The position numbers and the translations under genes were made by a program. Below are positions 42,266 through 56,036 of a DNA stretch of 64,000 nt, piece after piece. Position 1 is the first letter of the stretch, and each line of letters starts with the position of its first letter. The notes under the pieces were generated by a model. That model did no database searches. It saw only the letters and a list, made by a program, of their open reading frames with translations, and was not told the DNA's origin. The DNA lies in assembly GCA_030248195.1 (NCBI GenBank), contig JASAND010015646.1, positions 1-64,000 on the forward strand, given 5' to 3'. This DNA comes from Trissonchulus latispiculum. Lineage: Eukaryota > Nematoda > Enoplea > Enoplida > Ironidae.

Positions 42266-43893
42266 AAAAACACAAAGCTGCTTGTGAAATGCCGGTGTAG
42301 GTTTTTAGCGAATGTTGTTGCAAAAAATACTTAGACCTACACCTAACCTAACCGCAGTCATACGTATGCAGCGGCGCAAGAATCTTATGGAAACAACTCT
42401 TTTCTTTTTAACGTTTTAGGAATGACTCTGCAACGCTAGTGTTTACGATCGTAGCGAACTACGCAACTGCCGTCAAATTACAGAAGTTAATTTGCATATT
42501 TTGTTCAAACGTTTAAAAGCTGCATTGCAAACAAGGGGGGATTTGTGAAAAGGATGGTTTGAAAAGTAAGCACAGGAGCCCCTCCGTGTTGAATGTAAAC
42601 AGCATAACTGGAAAATTTCCAAACTAGTAAAGCAAAAGTTCAAAAAATTAAAATCTTTTGAATTTGCATTCAAATTCAGAACGTACTCGCAGGATCCCCT
42701 CCGCACAAAAACATTCACAGTTCATGAGAGCCATGTTGAGCATAACGCTACAATTTGAGCGCTGAAGATACCCGTTTGTTTTGAGCCAGAAATGAAAACA
42801 GCAATCTCGCCTTTAGGCGAGATAAAAATTTTTATTTTGTTAATTGTTTTCCCACCGGCCACAATATAAATGCAAGACTGACTGACATATTAATAGATTA
42901 ATTATTTTTATTTATTTATTAATATACATTTATTATAAAACAATTTTAAAAATCATTGAAAGATCAGAAAACGTTCGATCTCAATTAAATTTCTATTGAA
43001 TTATTACAGCAAATAACTATATTTTAAATAAAAATAAATAAAATGTCGTGTTTTCTAATATTACCAGTCAGTCTTTTCGTTCGACATCTTGACATTGTTG
43101 TTAACAAAATGAATTTCGGTTGCAGAAAATGTTAATGATTGATGTTACTTTTTGTTAACCGCAAGCTACATTAGAGTGAAATTTGCAATTGTTTGCCACC
43201 GGCTGCTTAAACCAGTGAGAAGCAGTGCTGTCCCGTAAAAATATTTTCCATCGCCATGTTTGTGATAAAGAGATTAATTTATCATTTACTTTGAATGGAC
43301 AGTTTTAGAAAGCTGTCAATTCCTTTTGGCGACACCAATCGAAACCATTCATTTTCTTCTTTTTTTCATCTTCAGCAAGTTTCGTCGGCCGTCCTTTTCA
43401 GTTTGTACCCGAATCGTTGGCTTGCAGAAGCAGAGCTAATACAGCCAAGTGACTCAATGGTCATATGACGAGGAATCACCGAGGATCTGTTTTCCACAGG
43501 TCCCAGGTCCGGCAGTGCCATTATTTTCATCTTCCTTTTCTTCTGAATCTGGCGCCATAATATCAGTTTGTACCCTGATCGGGTTTTAGCTTGCAATAGC
43601 AGAGCCAATGCAGCCAAAAATTATGTTTTTACCCATAGCGGGTGCTAGAACTGATTGGACAACAGCCTTCCTGCTATTGCCCAAACAATCCTAGCTTAGA
43701 AATACTCGGTGAAACCTCCAGTAAACTGAGTTTGGACAGTGCACTAGAAGGACTTTACTATAAACCCTGACAACAATCATGACAATGCAACAGCTTATAT
43801 ACACATCTAACTTGCATAAACTCATTTGCATATTACATTAGAAATGTTATGTAGTAGTCAAGACTTCCGTGTTGAATCCATGTGAATGCCATC
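42266..43893. other. Non-coding; one small duplication
   Basis: 43400-43456 and 43563-43619 are diverged direct copies (CAGTTTGTACCC...GCAGAGC-AAT-CAGCCAA). No gene is supported in the rest. Confidence 0.4.
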
Positions 43894-44008
43894 GCTCTAA
43901 TTGCTCTAATTCCTCTAATTCCTTGCTCTAATTGCTCCAATTGCTCTGCTCTTGCGTGCTTGCTCTAATTGCTCTGCTCTAATGCTCTAATAACATGCTC
44001 TAATAACT
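43894..44008 (+). repeat. GCTCTAATT minisatellite
   Basis: About ten imperfect units of GCTCTAATT/GCTCTAAT with a few TTCC and TGCTCTTGC interruptions. Confidence 0.8.
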
Positions 44009-44908
44009 ACTTCATTAATCAATACATTACATTTACATTACATAGTGCATGATACTGTATTGCAAAAAGCAGAAATTTTAGGATTTTTATTTCCTTGTGA
44101 TTAGGTATTGCGGAATAGATTAAGTAAGTGTAATTATAGTGGTTTACCGTATTACGGGGGTTCCTTGAGGGTGTACTTGTTACAGGTATTACATTACAGG
44201 TTTTCCTCAGATTTTGTGTGACAAATTTTCCTCTTCTGCATATTAATCTAGACTCCAACTCTGGCCGGCAGTAATAAGCGCTGACGCAGTCTGAGACGTG
44301 CGTGACCATTTCTATTCCTATTTTCTAATTAATGCAATCCGTACTCAGCCGACATAATATTAATATTATTAAGTAATAAAAGGGACAGTATGTGCATGAT
44401 ATTGTACCTAAATCCGGAAAGGAACGGTGTTACATTGTTTTTAATTTTGATTTATCAATAATCTCATTAGCATTTGCTTAGGTTTATGTTTTCTAATTAA
44501 AGAAGCCGGGGACTCAAGCACTGGAAAATTGTCCTGGGATCTTCATTGGGGCTGATCCGACCAGTAATTACTCCTCAAGGCAAAAGAAAGACCGAAAAAC
44601 CAAAGTCTAGTAAAAGTACAGCCTCAAGATGATGCACAGTTTTTTCAGATTTTCTATTATTTTAGCTTTTCAGTGTGTCAACTTCCATCAAGTCCGGCTT
44701 TTTCATAAATTTCCACCCTCTACATATCTCAAACCTGATTTGATTACTGGTGACATTTAAAAGCCTAGTTTTAATCAGATGTTTCTGAATGCAAACTTCC
44801 ACTCCAACTATGAAATTCCAAGGCTGCTAGTTTCAGATAGTGAGTGTGTCCGCTAAGTGATTTTTACGTACCACACTCATTCATTCGTTGTGTTTGGTGT
44901 TCTTGCAA
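44009..44908. other. Non-coding, nothing recognised
   Basis: No credible frame, RNA or repeat partner seen. Confidence 0.35.
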
Positions 44909-44909
44909 T

Positions 44910-44948
<39 letters not shown>

Positions 44949-45011
44949 GTCAACCTATCAAACAATCAATCAATTCAATCAATCAATCAATCAATCAATC
45001 AGTCAGTCAAT

Positions 45012-45063
<52 letters not shown>
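44909..45063 (+). repeat. (CAAT)n tetranucleotide microsatellite
   Basis: CAATCAAT units with scattered CAGT, CAAC and CTAT variants over about 155 bp. The Asn/Gln/Ser/Ile-repeat frames it creates are not genes. Confidence 0.95.
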
Positions 45064-45769
45064 TGTACAGACATTTGGCATTAGGACAACTTTGGTTTTA
45101 TTGTTTCTAACATGCATGCAAGTTGCCGAAAAACGATGGTCGATCCTACCGTTGTGAACCTGTGAAAACTAAAATATGAAGATTATGATTAATCCACTTA
45201 GAAAAGACTCACATACTGAATCAAAATTATGATTATTGTTCTTGGTGTCAAAAATAATTATTCTTCAAAAACCTTGTAATCCTGATTCAATGCATGTCCA
45301 CGCTGCAGTTGTGAATAGAGTTTGGAAAACTGGCGTTTTAAATAAAAGAGCGACTCTAGATTCGTTCATCGCTTTTTTGGGTTGCCGCTTTTTACACAAA
45401 AAGGCAACCCTTTCATCTGGGTATGTCCGTTTTTATTATTATTATTCATCTCGTGACCACACCTGTCCCCCCCCTCTAACTTTTGCTAGGGTGGCCCGAT
45501 TGGGCTGAAATTTTTACGGGGGGTTGGGGGTGGGGTGAAGTGTTGACTGAAGCGCGGGCAGTTCGATATTTCCCGGATTCCGGGAATGGCGAATCCCGGA
45601 ATTTTTTAGAATGGTAAGGGGGGACCAAGGGAAACGTAAAAATTTTTTGTCTCCGATTTTGCTTAAAAGTTGGTCATAGGGTAAGTCGATTTCGAAACTG
45701 AAATCGAAATTTCCGGAAAATTTACGGATTTCGAGATATTGGACCCGGAAAATTCCGGATTTTGAAAAT

Positions 45770-46715
45770 TTTTTCCGGAAGTGGTCGATATGGGGCTCAA
45801 ATGAAAGAGCTCGTCGAGCTGAACAACTTTCCTTCTTGCGGCATTTTCCGGAAATGCGTCTAGCGAAAGTTACAGCCGAAAAACTGAAAATCCGGGAAAT
45901 CCCGAAAACCCGGATTTTGAAAAATTTTTCCGAAAGTGGTCGATATGGGGCTCAAATGAAAGAGCTCGTCGAGCTGAACAACTTTCCTTCTTGCGGCATT
46001 TTCCGGAAATGCGTCTAGCGAAAGTTACAGCCCAAAAACTGAAAATCCGGGAATTCCCGAAAACCCGGATTTTGAAAAATTTTTCCGAAAGTGGTCGATA
46101 TGATACTCAAATGAAAGAGCTCGTCGAGCTGAACAACTTTCTTTCTTGTGGCATTTTCCGGAAATGCGTCTAGCGAAAGTTACAGCCGAAAAACTGAAAA
46201 TCCGGGAATTCCCGAAAACCCGGATTTTGAAAAATTTTTCCGAAAGTGGTCGATATGATACTCAAATGAAAGAGCTCGTCGAGCTGAACAACTTTCTTTC
46301 TTGTGGCATTTTCCGGAAATGCGTCTAGCGAAAGTTACAGCCGAAAAACTGAAAATCCGGGAATTCCCGAAAACCCGGATTTTGAAAAAGTTTTCCGAAA
46401 GTGGTCGATATGATACTCAAATGAAAGAGCTCGTCGAGCTGAACAACTTTTCTGCTTGCGGCATTTTCCGGAAATGCGTCTAACGAAAGTTCCGACCAAA
46501 AAACTGTTGCAATCTTCTGAAAGAAAACCCGGAACCTAAGGGAAAATGCCGCGGCAACCCATTCTCGCTACTTTGCTAGTTGATACTTGGTTTCTGGTTA
46601 GGTTCACGGCGGTTAGGATTAGGGCCACTTACTGCAAACTTTGACTGTGCACGTTTATGCTACTTCCTCGCGGTATGTTTGACAAGCTTCTCGTGGCACC
46701 TCTATCCAAAGAAAG
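45770..46715 (+). repeat. Left arm: five 155-bp tandem units plus unique inner segment
   Basis: Units repeat every 155 bp (starts of GAGCTCGTCGAGCTGAAC at about 45806, 45961, 46116, 46271 and 46426). Each has GTGGTCGATATG, the short dyad CTCGTCGAG, CATTTTCCGGAAATGCG and CCCGAAAACCCGG. Because 155 is not a multiple of three the 60-residue frames it yields are not a continuous gene. The inner segment 46485-46715 (GGTTAGGTTCACGGCGG, GTATGTTTGACAAGCTTC) is single copy per arm. Confidence 0.85.
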
Positions 46716-49700
46716 GCGCAAACCCTCTTTTTTCTATGACGACATATTCTTTCCTTCTAAGATTTTCTTTTATCTCTGCTCGGATGATTCTATTAATAAA
46801 AGGCCTTGATTTAACCAATTTCATAGTCACTCATTTCCGTTCTTGAGCACTTTTCCTCCCATGTTGATTGAATAATAGAATGTTAGAAACGGTGCTTTGT
46901 AGAAGGGAACAATGTAACGTAAAGGTCTCCAAGTTTTGAAGGAGCTGTCGACATAAATTTAAAATTAATGAAACCACTAAATGTTGTAACACTTTCAATG
47001 AAAGGATTCTGTCGAATTCTTTTTACTAATTCTAATAAAGCAAAAGATCTTCTAAATTTCATTGAGGATACTTTTATTTCAGAAGAGCTCAGTTTTCATT
47101 AGAAAAATTTCAGCTGAAAATCTTGAAACTTTTGTCAGATCTTGTACAGTTTTCCATTAATTTTGAGATAATTATTGAATGTTGATCCGTGCATCCGCCT
47201 ACAGTTTCTGGCTTGCAACTTTAACCACAAACTGGCTTCATGCAGTCATGCAACTTTAATGTACCTACGTAAACGCTCCTTACGTGCTCTTGCTTTTTAA
47301 TCTTAAATCAAAAATCTTAATCCAAAATCCAAACCTTAAATCTAAAAATCCATCCACAAACCTTGCTGAATAATGTAAAGAATAACACAATTAACTTCTG
47401 GTTATTACAGCTAAGTTTTTGTCTTTAATTCAAATAAATCTTAGCATGATAAAAAATTTTCAAACAAATCGGCATGCAATCGACCTGGGGCCTGGGACAT
47501 CATTAATTTTACTTAACTAAGGAGACAGGTGGGAAAACTTTATGTATCTTAGAAATTAGTTATGTCCTATATAATAATATATTATACTGATTTGCAAAAA
47601 TGTAAGATCCCTAGCAGCCGTTAGTGTAAATGTTTGGCGCCAATGTTATCAACGCTGTAACCAGGGGTAAAGGGATCCATTTTGGCCGATCTTTCGACCA
47701 TCTCCGATTTTGCTCATTTTCACATATTTTGTTGTCCGATTGGTATATTTTAACGAGTTTTTGAAACTAAAGTCGGATCTCTTACGGTTAATGAGTACTT
47801 TGACTTCAAAGTTGATGTCAACATGTGTTAGACATAGGAAACTGAGAAAGTGGTGATTTTTCCGTGCACCAGATAAATCTCGCAAACGACAAAACGGAAC
47901 AGTTCAACGTCCAGTTTATATTACAAATACGATGAAGAAGGGTGATTTGTGGGAAGCGACATTTTAATTTAGGCCTTCAAAATTTTTAATTTATTTTTGA
48001 AGTTTGAGAGCAGCCAAATTTGACTGCTTTGCAAGGTTGAAATTGGGGGTCAGCAACTTTGATGAAATATTCCGAAAGCTGTAAAGCCTACTTAAAAATT
48101 CTACTTATGACAAGACATTTCGAACCATACCAATTGATCCTGGATATTTCTGCCCAATTTCGAGATTTCTCTGGCGCAGAATTCTGAATTTTTAGCAAAA
48201 TTTGGGAAATTTGTGTTTTTGGTAAACAACATAAGGCTATGGCAACACAGACCTATAAAATGTTAGACTATCTATTTGCGCACCATTATTAATGACTTTA
48301 GGTCAAGTTTGGATACAAATGGTGCAGGTTAGTACGCTTAGTTTATTAGCTGGGGTCAAATATGAGGGTCTGACAACCATGATCTCAAAATAGCGATTTT
48401 CAAATTTTTTGAAATACGTTAAATTTTATATCAATCGAAAGCTCTCATTATTGGAAACATTTTTTCTTCTTGGACCATAGTCCGCAAATGCGCCAAATGC
48501 AGGTTATCGGCCGTTAAATGATTGTCGTGGTCAAGGCCAGCGCCGGTGCCACTCCCTAAAATCACTAAACAAAACCATAAATTTGACTTTCCCCATTACA
48601 AGTCACCTAAATCCTTTACTTACATCAGTTATCAAACATAAGACCGAGCGAAGCTCCATTCTGAAGGATGTTCAGGTGTAAAGTGTCTGTATTTGTTACG
48701 GCACCGTCGTTTTTATCTATTTTCAAATTGCATGCAATTAGCCGGCTACTCGCTAAGTACTGAACGAAACTACTCAAAATTGAAACTCGATGTGCCGGAC
48801 ATGTGAGACATTATTTTGTGTGAAAATGAGCAAAATCCGTGACCATAAAATTTTTCATTGTGGACCCCCCACCTTAAGCCGAGAACCCGGTGTTTATTTC
48901 ACGTGCTGAAGTTAGCAAAATAAACCCGGGTTAGGAACCTCGTCCAAATTGAAAGCGTATATTCAGAACATTGTGTGCTTTTAAAAGCGTAGAATAAACC
49001 GTATATTACTACCGTAGGTTGGATGCAAGTTTTTGTTGCTTTCTTGCTGACTTTTAAGCAAGCAATTTCAAATTTCAAAGCCATCAGCATTAGCTGCATA
49101 TATACGTAAAAGCAGCTACCTGTACAATAAAGGCGCAGAAAAACTGCCTTATTTAAAAGCGTAGATTAGCCTACAAACCGTATGTACGGTAAGTTTATAA
49201 CAAACAAACAACGCGTAATATACGGTATGCATTTGGACGAGGTTCCTTAGCATCTTAACCCGGCTTTCAACGTTGATAAAATCGGCCCCTGAAAGCAACA
49301 GTGTCAGTCAACGCCTCTACACCGTTGTTGCTAAGTCCTTAATCCGGATCTATAACATTTACTTTCCGCGAAACTCTTGATTTTTGAAAAAGCTACATAT
49401 GTGTACCTATATTCTGTAGACGATCAGGGGCCGATGTTTATCATCGTCTAAAAACCCGGGTTAAATTCATGTGTTAAAGATAGGGAAGTAAACCCAGTTT
49501 TTATGCATTGATAACATCGGCCCCAGCAGTACTCTCCGGTCCGATTTTTAAGTAGGTAAACAGGTTTGTTCCGCATTCCATGTAAAATTAGCCTCTTCAA
49601 AAATTGCCGTCCCCAAGCAAACTAAACTAAAGATGCCGAATTCTGAATTAATCCTATTATGAATTTACGTACACGCAAGCTTCTTATGTAAACGTTACTA

Positions 49701-50328
49701 TTATAAAGTCCCTTAAGTCTATAAGGAAAGATAGATTACTTTACTTTGGATAGACATACATTTGAATTTCTAATGCAGTTACCAATTAATATTAATTTAT
49801 TCAGAGCCGTTAACGTTAGTCAAACATTTTCAATTGCCGAAAGGGAAATGATATAAACCTGTTGACTGGCTGTATTTTTCAATTTTCTCGCCGTCTTTCT
49901 CTTAACTATTTCTCAAACTCAACAAAAGTTAGTCCAAATCGTTAAAGTTCTCTGAGCCATTTCTAGTCCTTTCCACAACCTAATTATCGATGGAAAACAG
50001 TATCTCCATATCTGCTGCTTTAATTTATACTTTTGTAAAGTTGGTACTGTCCTGTACTGTAGAGCATAATTACAATTTCTTTGTTTGTCGGCCCTCAAAA
50101 ATTAACTCTAAAGTACGTAGTGTTCTTATTTTTAAGACACAAGCTATATAGGTTACTGTTGGTGGTGGCAAGCGTATTAGACAGACAGTTAGTTCCTTAG
50201 GCGTCATTTCTGATACTTTGGTGACGATGACACGGACCGGAAATCAATATAACAGTTTACAGACGACCAGGTGTAAGGGAAGCAGGCATGGGAAATATTG
50301 ATACGCGTGGTCTGGGAGTTCAGCTGAT
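46716..50328. other. Interior of the inverted-repeat element, nothing recognised
   Basis: AT-rich and without credible coding frames. Repeated phrases 'CCCGGGTTA' and 'GGTTCCTTAGCATC'/'GAGGTTCC' occur around 48880-49500, but no bounded element can be defined. Confidence 0.4.
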
Positions 50329-50403
50329 GGTCCTGTGGTGTAGTGGGATAGCACGTCTGTCCCGGGATCAGAAGGGCCGTGGTTCGAACTCCGGCTCTGG
50401 TCC
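50329..50403 (+). pseudogene. tRNA-like sequence (possible SINE head)
   Basis: A 75-base stretch has a D-arm/A-box-like TGGTGTAGTGGG (50336-50347) and an anticodon-arm-like TCTG...CAGA with the following AAGG as in tRNA-Trp or related tRNAs. Its B box GGTTCGAACTCC has one extra base. The T stem and acceptor pair poorly, so it is not a functional tRNA. A tRNA-derived SINE head or a tRNA pseudogene fits. No poly-A or repeat tail is obvious. Confidence 0.5.
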
Positions 50404-51467
50404 TGCTCTCCAGACATGTATCTTCAGCATCAGCCTTCTATCGGCAACGATTTGTTGTACCACTCTGAACATTGAAGTGCTTGCAAAACAAAGTATGCTA
50501 ACTACTCACAAAGCCATGGTGCCCTACTAGTGGTAGCTTTTAGGGGTTACCAGTAGTTAAACCAATCGGTTAATCTCTACTTCCTAATTCACAAAATGTT
50601 TCTAACCAGTGGTATGCTACCACTGGTAAGGGAAATTGCAAACCTGGGCTGGAGGTGGTTTGCAATGAAAATTTAACTGAAAATCGGGAATATGTTACAC
50701 TGTAGCTACTTTTACAGTAATTGTAATAGCACAACAGCTTCAAAGTACGATTGAGATACAAATGCCGAACTAAATTTTGAAATTTTAAGAAATCATAGTT
50801 CAATTTTTTATTACCAATCCATGCATTTAGCAGCTCAAGTTGTTTTTCAAAAAGGTACTTTTGTTCTACTGAAATATTATGCATTCTAATTAGTTCTACT
50901 TCTACATGGCCAAACTTTAAGTTAATATAATTTCTTTAGAAAACCAGCACTTAGGGTTGCTTCCTAGTTGTTTGTGGAATCTTACTTAGAAATGGACATC
51001 GAATAAAATATTTAGCGTACAGTAAGCTACCATCGGTAAGATAACCAATTATATAGTTGTGAATTCGCCTTTTTAACCAAATGGCTTACCAATGATAACC
51101 TAACCATAGCTTTGTGAATACGGCCCTAACATAAACAAAGTGAAACGACACACACACCAATATCGTCTTATTAGGAACAAGTTAATTTTTGACAGTCGAT
51201 ATTTCGGTGAGGCGTACACAGTATACCAGCTCAGAATATAAACTTTTTGAGGGGAGGGGAATGCTAACACTAAATAGTTATCATTGCAATTACCCGAGGT
51301 GTTCACAACGCTATCAGAACTTCTGTTACTTTCACCGTAATAGAGGTGGTGTTGCAGCTCTTTCCTGACTCGATTCTTCCTTGACACACAACTCCGACTT
51401 GACATGATCCTCCACTTGTAGCGCAGTTAGAAACCCCAGCGCTACGAAGACTCCCAGTCAGCAAGCG
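50404..51467. other. Non-coding, nothing recognised
   Basis: The phrase family 'TACCACTGGTAAG', 'CTACCATCGGTAAG' and 'CTTACCAATG' recurs at 50615, 51028 and 51085 in both orientations. No gene. Confidence 0.35.
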
Positions 51468-52350
51468 CTTTTTCTTGGATAGAGGTGCCACGAGAAGCTT
51501 GTCAAACATACCGCGAGGAAGAAGAACAAACAGAACAGTCAAAGTTTGCAGTAAGTGGCCCTAATCCTAACCGCCGTGAACCTAACCAGAAACCAAGTAT
51601 CAACTAGCAAAGTAGCGAGAATGGGTTGCCGCGGCATTTTCCTTAGGTTCTGGGGTTTTCTTTCAGAAGATTGCAACAGTTTTTTGGTCGGAACTTTCGT
51701 TAGACGCATTTCCGGAAAATGCCGCAAGCAGAAAAGTTGTTCAGCTCGACGAGCTCTTCATTTGAGTATCATATCGACCACTTTCGGAAAAACTTTTCAA
51801 AATCCGGGTTTTCGGGAAATTTCCCGATTTTCAGTTTTCGACAAAAAATTTCTGCTAGACGCATTTCCGGAAAATGCCACAAGAAAGAAAGTTGTTCAGC
51901 TCGACGAGCTCTTTCATTTGAGTATCATATCGACCACTTTCGGAAAAAAATTTTTCAAAAATCCGGGTTTTCGGGAATTCCCGGATTTTCAGTTTTTCGG
52001 CTGTAACTTACGGGACGCATTTCCGGAAAATGCCACAAGAAAGAAAGTTGTTCAGCTCGACGAGCTCTTTCATTTGAGTATCATATCGACCACTTTCGGA
52101 AAAATTTTTCAAAAATCCGGGTTTTCGGGAATTCCCGGATTTTCAGTTTTTGGGCTGTAACTTTCGCTAGACGCATTTCCGGAAAAATGCCGCAAGAAGG
52201 AAAGTTGTTCAGCTCGACGAGCTCTTTCATTTGAGCACCATAGGGACCACTTTCGGAAAATTTTTTCAAAATCCGGGTTTTCGATTTCCTGGATTTTCAG
52301 TTTTCTGGCTGTAACTTTCGCTAGACGCATTTCCGAAAATGCCGCAAGAA
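51468..52350 (-). repeat. Right arm: four 155-bp tandem units plus unique inner segment
   Basis: Reverse complement of the left arm, with units at about 51743, 51898, 52054 and 52209, one fewer than on the left. The outermost unit is the most diverged. Confidence 0.85.
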
Positions 52351-52689
52351 GGATTGGGACCAAAATTCCAAAATTTTCAAAGTCCCAACATGGGGGTCAG
52401 GCAGGGTCAACTTTGGAAATGACCTTGAACTACTGGAAAGGATTTAGCCCAAAACGGATTACAGTTTCACAGAGGATATGTCTCGAACTTCACGATGGTG
52501 TATTCAATTTGGCCGGTACTGCCTGTGGTGCGACCTGGGGTGACCAAGACTCGGCGGAAAAAACCCATGTGCGGGAAAAAACCCAAATTTCAGGTGGAAA
52601 TTTTTCCTAACCATTAGCAGCAAAAGGAAAATTCATGCATTTCTTAGCTCAGTAGAGCCTCCTGATTAATTTGGTATAGATTTTACTTT

Positions 52690-54150
52690 TTTTCGACCTT
52701 TCCACTTGAGGTCCAGGTGGCCAAAATCTGAGATGGTGCCATTTCAAGCCAAATTTTCAAATTTCGCCAAAAACCGCTAAATTTTTCACTAAAATAGGTC
52801 GGGTTTGGCTTTAAATGCAATAAAAACACGTTTTCTATGTGATAGATGCTTAAACTGCAGAAATTACGCAAATTTCAAAAATTTCCAAAATTTGCCTATC
52901 TTTACGTGTTAAACATACGGAAATTTTGAAAAGTCAATTTGACATGATTTTTTGCGAAAAAATATTGGTATTTTTATGATTCAGATCAGATGTACTAAAA
53001 TGAACCGCTCTTTCGAATGGTATAGTCAAAACCGTTCTGGCGTGCTTGCAGCAAAAAATTCGGCTGGGTTTTTTTCCCGCCCGATCCGGTTTTTTCCGCA
53101 TTGGGTTTTTCCTACTGGTTTGGTCGAAAATTTTCCTCAAATTGCAAGCGCTAGAGAGGAACGTTTTATAGCTCCGTTTTGAAGCTCTTCGCAAGGCCTC
53201 AGAAGTTATCGTTAGATTTTCGATTTTGTCGCTTAATAAAAAAGTTACAGCCAAAATTCAAAAATTTGGGTTTTTTCCCGCCGCGCTATATATATATAAT
53301 TTAAGATCATAATTATAATAACCGTTCCTGTCGATTGAGCGTGCGTGTTGCATGGGTCCGAAGTTGACACCCAAACATTACCCAAAAACCATTTCAAATT
53401 TTCTAAGATTATGCCAACTTTACTGGTAATGGTTGTGGATTCTTTTGTGCATGAAGGGGTTTGTGGACGATGTGCTCTATAATGTGGGCTAGTCCGATTT
53501 TTCTCGCCTTAGGTCACGGTACGGAAATAGTGGTCATCTTTTTCCGCACTTTTCCACCTGCGAGGGGGAAAACAACGGTGTGCTTTTCCCTCCTCCTTTT
53601 TGATTTTACCTAGGTTCGACCTTCTATATGTGATCCTTTTGTACAAAATCTTAGATGGTGCCATTTCAAGCTAAATATTCAATTTAGTCAAAATAGCATT
53701 TTTCACTAAAATAGGTCGCTAGTTTTAAATGCAATAAAAACACGTTTTCTATGTGATAGGATGCTTAAACTGTAAGAAAATAAGAAAATTTCAAAAATTT
53801 CCTAAATTTGGGGATGGGGGGATGGGGGATTTTTGCAAAAATATTGAAATTTTTTGATTTGGAGGTAATAAAAATGACCGGCTCTTTCGAATGGTCTAGT
53901 CAAAACTTTTCTGGCATGCTTCCAGGAAAATTTCGGTTGGGTTTCTTCCCCACGCCCCATGGTTTTCCCATCGGTTTGGTCAAAAATTTCTCACCAACCG
54001 TAAGTGCTAGAGAGACGTTGTAGGGCTCATTTTGAAACTCTTCGCAAGGCCTCGCCTCATGGTAGTTATCGTTAGATTTTCGATTTGTCGCGTAACAAAA
54101 AAGTTACAGCCAAAATTGGGGAAAATTTGGGGGTTTTTCCCGCCGCGCTA
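52690..54150 (+). repeat. Two diverged direct copies of a 0.6 kb non-coding unit
   Basis: 52730-53290 and about 53650-54150 share ATGCAATAAAAACACGTTTT, 'CTATGTGATAG', 'CTCTTTCGAATGG', 'TTCGCAAGGCCTC' and 'TTTTTCCCGCCGCGCTATAT' in the same order. The spacer between them holds the inverted match to 1-95. Frames are interrupted in both copies. Confidence 0.75.
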
Positions 54151-54707
54151 TATACCCCCCGTAGACTTTCCGCTGCAGAAAAACGCCATATATATTATGA
54201 TCTGTGGACGTTCCAGACAATTTCATAAGTGTGGATCTGCAAAACAATACATCTGAGATGGATGACTCCTGGGCACTTTTGTGCGATTTTGCCACCCATT
54301 ATTGTAAAACACTAATTTCTTGCAAGTTAATATTGCAAAGGGTGTATTCTATAATTGCAAGTTAACACAAGACGATTAAATTATAAATTATATACAAGCG
54401 GAAATACGATTTTGTAGACAAAAAAGTCTTAATTTCCTGGCAAAGTTGGTCCATTATCACAGGATAATATGAGTGATATTGATCGAATGACCGTGTAAAA
54501 CAAGGCTGCGCAGATTATGTGAGAAATAATTGTACTTGTCGAGTTTAGTGTATATGTGGGGAGTTTCATCCCTATACCTCTTCCCATTAAAAAGTTGCCC
54601 CAAAAATCGCTTACGAGAGTGATGTTTTGTTTCGGTTCTCCGCTTTGACGTCCCATGAGGGGGTTCGGAAGAATAGGAATAAGACTAAATAAGGGACTAA
54701 GGGATTC

Positions 54708-54712
<5 letters not shown>

Positions 54713-54754
<42 letters not shown>
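54713..54754. repeat. (TA)n microsatellite
   Basis: About 20 TA units. Confidence 0.95.
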
Positions 54755-54757
<3 letters not shown>

Positions 54758-55006
54758 TATTATTCGGAATGTTTGGTGCAATGCTTTTAATCTGATCCTA
54801 TTCTTATTCTTATTCTGATTTTATTTTTTATTTGGTGCAATGGAATTCTTGCTATTCCGGCATAAAATAAGAATAAGCCTATTCTTATCTTATTCTTCTT
54901 ATTTGGTGCAATCGGCTGTAAGCGTTTAAGACTAGTATTGTCGGCGGTTGCCACTTGTCATTTGTATTTCCCAAATGTCTTCATTTACAATCTTATTCTA
55001 GTCACA

Positions 55007-55679
<673 letters not shown>

Positions 55680-55827
55680 TGTATGCAACCCTGAAGCCTT
55701 TGTTGTATGGCATAATAATAGGGTAAACAAAATACATAACGCCACGCCATTGATAATAAAATGTCTGGTTTGTCTCCTTTTTAAACATGTTTTTTGTTTT
55801 AATGACAAATTTGTTGCATTGCTCCAG

Positions 55828-55980
55828 TCCGGCTCTGTTTGGGACACAATTAAAAAGAAAATAGATGGACCCGTGTTTCCAGGAGCCGTTCTTGGAGCCC
55901 TGAGCATTGTGACGCTGGGTGCCTATCTGGCTGAGCGGATCTTGAAAGATTGGCTATCTGCGTTCTGTTCCGATAATTGA
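55828..55980 (+). CDS. Candidate C-terminal exon with a tail-anchor-like membrane segment
   Basis: A 50-codon open stretch follows a plausible splice acceptor (T-rich tract, then GCTCCAG at 55821-55827) and ends with TGA at 55978. It reads SGSVWDTIKKK, then a hydrophobic run (GAVLGALSIVTLGAYLAE) and a short charged end, like a tail anchor. A Trp-Asp motif shortly before a C-terminal membrane span is reminiscent of the BH2-plus-anchor end of Bcl-2 family proteins, but this is only resemblance. The inverted copy (63665-63781) keeps the frame through two one-base indels that cancel, then breaks. If real, earlier exons lie upstream, beyond the TG array or outside the window. It could still be a chance frame. 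Confidence 0.35.
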   Translation, partial: SGSVWDTIKKKIDGPVFPGAVLGALSIVTLGAYLAERILKDWLSAFCSDN

Positions 55981-56036
55981 TGTATTTAATGTGTTATTGT
56001 TCCCAACCACTAATGTATACGCACGTATATATGTAT

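Larger units (their letters stand above)
45770..52350. mobile_element. Inverted-repeat element with 155-bp tandem repeats in both arms
   Basis: The left arm (45770-46715) and right arm (51468-52350) are inverted copies of each other. The outer part of each is a tandem array and the inner 230 bp is unique and closely matched. The 4.75 kb interior has no transposase-like frame. The layout (long inverted repeats made of satellite-like units) is that of foldback-type transposons, but target-site duplications cannot be fixed, so an inverted duplication of a satellite-bearing locus is also possible. Confidence 0.6.

Noticed and set aside
44844..45157. Asn/Gln/Ser/Ile-repeat frames
   Set aside because: Produced by the (CAAT)n microsatellite in three frames.
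45836..46483. Four consecutive 60-residue frames with near-identical sequence
   Set aside because: They come from 155-bp tandem units. The period is not a multiple of three, each frame stops inside the next unit, and the same DNA is inverted at 51.5-52.4 kb.
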